Shown here: positions 61,492 to 64,000 of the stretch, one piece after another
Layout: each line of letters opens with the position of its first letter
Numbering within the stretch: the first letter of the stretch is position 1
Assembly (NCBI RefSeq): GCF_003259745.1
Contig: NZ_QLMC01000007.1
Coordinates: 124,001 to 188,000 of the forward strand
Length of the DNA: 64,000 nt
Direction: 5' to 3'
Origin: Larkinella arboricola
GTDB lineage: Bacteria > Bacteroidota > Bacteroidia > Cytophagales > Spirosomataceae
The notes under the pieces: generated by a model
The model's database searches: none
Seen by the model: the letters and a program-made list of their open reading frames with translations, nothing else
What the model was told of the DNA's origin: nothing
Position numbers and translations under genes: made by a program

Positions 61492-62634
61492 ATGCAGCAT
61501 TACGATTTTGCAATTGTTGGAGCCGGATATGCCGGTAGCGTATTGGCCGAGCGTTTGGCCAGCCAGTCCGGCAAGAAGGTTCTGGTACTCGATAAACGCC
61601 CGCACATCGGTGGCAACGCCTATGATTATTACAACGAAGACGGTATTCTTATCCACCTGTACGGTCCCCATATTTTCCATACCAATTCCGCAGATGTTTT
61701 TTCTTACCTGTCAAATTTCACCGAATGGCGGCCCTACGAACACCGGGTGCTGGCGTCGGTAGAAGGGCAGTTGCTGCCCATACCGATCAACCTGGATACG
61801 GTCAATAAACTATACGGGAAAAACTTTACATCCGAAGAACTCGCCGACTATTTTAAAACCGTTGGCGAACCTGTAGAGAATATAAAAACCTCTGAGGATG
61901 TGGTTGTTAGTCAGGTGGGGCGCGATCTTTACGAGAAGTTTTTCAAGAATTACACCAAGAAACAGTGGGGCGTTTACCCCTCGGAGCTGGATAAATCCGT
62001 TACTTCCCGTATTCCGACCCGGACCAATCAGGACGACCGGTATTTTTCGGATGAGTTTCAGGCCATGCCGCTGCACGGTTTCACGAAGATGTTTGAAAAA
62101 ATGGTCGATCATCCGAACATCACGCTGATGCTGAGTACGGATTTCAAAGACGTTAAAGACAGTTTGTCATACGATCAGTTGATTTATACCGGGCCGGTTG
62201 ACGAGTACTTTGATCACTGTTACGGGAAACTGCCGTATCGCTCGCTGCATTTTGAGCACAAAACTCTCAACGAAGAATGGCATCAGCCGGTGGCCGTTGT
62301 CAATTATCCGAATGACCACGCCTACACACGCATTACGGAATATAAACACCTGACTGGACAGGAACATCCAACCAAAACCAGCATCACGTTTGAGTATCCG
62401 CAGGCCGAGGGCGACCCATATTACCCTGTGCCGATGCCAGAAAACGCGGAGTTGTACCGGAAGTATAAACAACTGGCTGATCAGCAGGATAATGTCCACT
62501 TTGTAGGGCGATTGGGAACGTACCGGTATTACAACATGGACCAGGTTGTGGCTCAGGCATTGACGCTGTATAAAAAACTGGTTGGAGCCGATTCGCTGGC
62601 TGATGTGGCCGCCGGAAAAACACCGAACGAATAA
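61492..62634 (+). CDS. glf: UDP-galactopyranose mutase
   Basis: A 380-residue flavoenzyme that interconverts UDP-galactopyranose and UDP-galactofuranose, precursor for surface glycans. The FAD motif GAGYAGSVLAERLA is at 9-22, HIGGNAYDYYNEDG and YGPHIFHTN follow, and the GRLGTYRYYNMDQVV C-terminal signature is present. Length and motifs are normal for bacterial Glf. It lies before the Wzi-like gene, both fitting a surface polysaccharide locus that continues outside the window. Confidence 0.96.
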   Translation: MQHYDFAIVGAGYAGSVLAERLASQSGKKVLVLDKRPHIGGNAYDYYNEDGILIHLYGPHIFHTNSADVFSYLSNFTEWRPYEHRVLASVEGQLLPIPINLDTVNKLYGKNFTSEELADYFKTVGEPVENIKTSEDVVVSQVGRDLYEKFFKNYTKKQWGVYPSELDKSVTSRIPTRTNQDDRYFSDEFQAMPLHGFTKMFEKMVDHPNITLMLSTDFKDVKDSLSYDQLIYTGPVDEYFDHCYGKLPYRSLHFEHKTLNEEWHQPVAVVNYPNDHAYTRITEYKHLTGQEHPTKTSITFEYPQAEGDPYYPVPMPENAELYRKYKQLADQQDNVHFVGRLGTYRYYNMDQVVAQALTLYKKLVGADSLADVAAGKTPNE

Positions 62635-62656
62635 AATAGTAAATAAGAAGTTTTTG

Positions 62657-62730
62657 AATACTCATTTCTGATCGACAGATAGTATACCGGTTAAAACTGG
62701 TTGAGATTTTGGCGATCATAAGTGAGTATT
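62657..62730 (+). terminator. Long imperfect hairpin after glf
   Basis: AATACTCATTTCTGATCG (62657-62674) pairs with 62713-62730 over 18 bp except for the central three to four bases. It is followed by TTTCGTTTTT, so it may end glf transcription. The rest of the 62635-62826 gap shows no gene. Confidence 0.55.
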
Positions 62731-62826
62731 TCGTTTTTAGGGGCAAATTTCATTACAAATGAGATTACTTTTTTGCCTGATGGCGTCTAAACGATACCAG
62801 GCTATTTAGATTTAGGCTCATTTTGT

Positions 62827-64000
62827 ATGAAAATACCCTTACTGCTACTGACGTTGACGGAGTTGACGCTCGGTCGAGGATACGCTTTTGGTCAGGATTC
62901 GACCTGGGCGGAAACTCTCCCGAAAAAGTCGCCCGTTCAGATCTTTACGGAGTTAGGCTTATCGGGTAGTACTTCTCACCGAACTCCTTTCTGGCTCCGT
63001 ACCAATCAGTACGGTATTGTTCCCAACTCCTCGCCTTTCGTAACAGCCCGGGCCGGGATAAAGGCCCAGTACGGTGATGATAGGCCCCGATTACCTGATG
63101 CCAGGGCCGTTAAACACCGGATGATATCCTGGGGGTACGGCCTTGAAGCAGTGGCAAATCTGGCCCGAAAACCGGAGGTGCTCCTGTCCGAAGCCTATGT
63201 GAACGGAAAGCTGCGGGGGTTGGAACTGATGATAGGCCGTCGGCGGGAAATCATCGGGCTGGCGGATTCTTCTTTGGGAACCGGTTCGTATAGCTGGTCG
63301 GGCAATGCCCTGCCGATGCCTAAAATCCAGCTTTCTCTTTACGAGTACACGCCCATCGGTTTTACCCGGGGAATTGTGGCCTTTCGGGGTCTATATGCCC
63401 ACGGCTGGTTTGGTAACAAAGGCCCCGTGACGCATTCGTACCTGCACCAGAAAGCCTTGTACGGACGGCTCGGAAAACCCAACTGGCTGTTCCGATTTTA
63501 CGGTGGTTTCAACCATCAGGTCCAATGGGCGGGGCGAAGCAAGGTGATTACCGACGACGAACTGATCAAAAACGGCCGTTTTCCCGGCGGATTCACTAAC
63601 TACCTCCATGCCGTTACCGGACTATCGCTGGCGGCCAAAGGCGATGCCATCGATACGACCGAGTACAGTAAAAACGACCGCGGCAACCGTCTGGGCAATC
63701 ATTTGGGGTCGATTGATCTCGGGTTTGAGGTAAACGCCAGAGCTTTCTCATTGCTCTTCTACCGGCAAAGTATTTACGAAGACGGGTCGCTGTATTACCT
63801 CACCAACATCGCCGACGGCTTGAACGGTATTCGATACCGTAACGGGCGGGGAGCCACCCAAAACTGGCAAATCCAGTCGGCGGTGCTTGAGTTTTTATAT
63901 ACTAAAAGCCAGGGAGGGGCGACGTTCAGTTACATTGACAGAGACCGGGGAGCGGATAATTACTTTAATCATGGGCAGTACATCGACGGCTGGTCGTACC
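62827..64000 (+). CDS. Wzi-family capsule assembly protein, cut by the window edge
   Basis: At least 391 residues visible, with a signal segment (MKIPLLLLTLTELTLGRGYA) and the pattern of the Wzi/CapsAssemb_Wzi beta-barrel: TPFWLRTNQYGIVPNSS near residue 53, LLSEAYVNGKLRGLELMIGR, LGTGSYSWSGNALPMPKIQL, and FYGGFNHQVQWAG. Wzi-type proteins anchor capsule polysaccharide at the outer membrane. The C-terminus continues beyond 64000. Confidence 0.85.
   Translation, partial: MKIPLLLLTLTELTLGRGYAFGQDSTWAETLPKKSPVQIFTELGLSGSTSHRTPFWLRTNQYGIVPNSSPFVTARAGIKAQYGDDRPRLPDARAVKHRMISWGYGLEAVANLARKPEVLLSEAYVNGKLRGLELMIGRRREIIGLADSSLGTGSYSWSGNALPMPKIQLSLYEYTPIGFTRGIVAFRGLYAHGWFGNKGPVTHSYLHQKALYGRLGKPNWLFRFYGGFNHQVQWAGRSKVITDDELIKNGRFPGGFTNYLHAVTGLSLAAKGDAIDTTEYSKNDRGNRLGNHLGSIDLGFEVNARAFSLLFYRQSIYEDGSLYYLTNIADGLNGIRYRNGRGATQNWQIQSAVLEFLYTKSQGGATFSYIDRDRGADNYFNHGQYIDGWSY

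Overview
The window is chromosomal DNA of a Bacteroidota member, most likely order Cytophagales, family Spirosomataceae (Spirosoma/Larkinella-like). The evidence is a SusC/SusD pair, -7 boxes of the Bacteroidota type TAnnTTTG, and typical phylum genes (DUF3822, DUF5683, DUF4091, a NagB-LmbE fusion, and the order parA-parB-DUF5683-dapB-lepB). Naming a genus is inference. No rRNA, tRNA, CRISPR array, transposase or phage gene was recognised.

Layout. 1-9350 is mostly housekeeping: a cut CNNM/CorC transporter, two NUDIX hydrolases, a DUF3822-coaD-TraB operon, a CBS protein, a RecD-like helicase, and alanine dehydrogenase divergent from an Lrp regulator. 9371-36005 is a large carbohydrate region. 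It holds two LacI-type repressors, two exported amidohydrolases around a discoidin/polysaccharide-lyase lipoprotein, an AT-rich acyltransferase gene, a GHMP sugar kinase with a nucleotidyltransferase and a NagB-LmbE fusion, then DUF4091, SusC, SusD, an Nramp-fold transporter, an SDR-like protein, a DHDPS-like aldolase, an enolase-superfamily enzyme, an azurin-like cupredoxin and a sorbosone-dehydrogenase-like protein. 36020-49929 holds a FAD reductase, ferritin, a radical SAM protein, the parAB-dapB-lepB block, ung, apaG, a cytochrome/copper lipoprotein and a DEAD-box helicase. 50310-64000 holds pabB with a NYN-cold-shock protein, hisB, radC, rpsT, a phospholipase-C-like protein, an RlmI-like methyltransferase, an HtrA-like protease, UDP-galactopyranose mutase and a cut Wzi-family gene.

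How it may work (inference). In the carbohydrate region a polymer would be cut outside the cell, imported by SusCD, and a sugar acid processed by the SDR/enolase/aldolase genes. The Nramp-fold protein has lost the metal-binding motifs, so it may carry the organic substrate. Each LacI gene has a double operator with two centres 21-22 bp apart beside its own promoter. The first LacI motif recurs before the GHMP kinase operon, linking loci about 6 kb apart.

Other points of note: long hairpins built from 7- or 8-bp repeats that start at or just after stop codons, including a perfect 49-bp inverted pair around the NagB-LmbE gene; a 32-residue membrane ORF with its own terminator; and a roughly 316-nt leader before the DEAD-box helicase gene.
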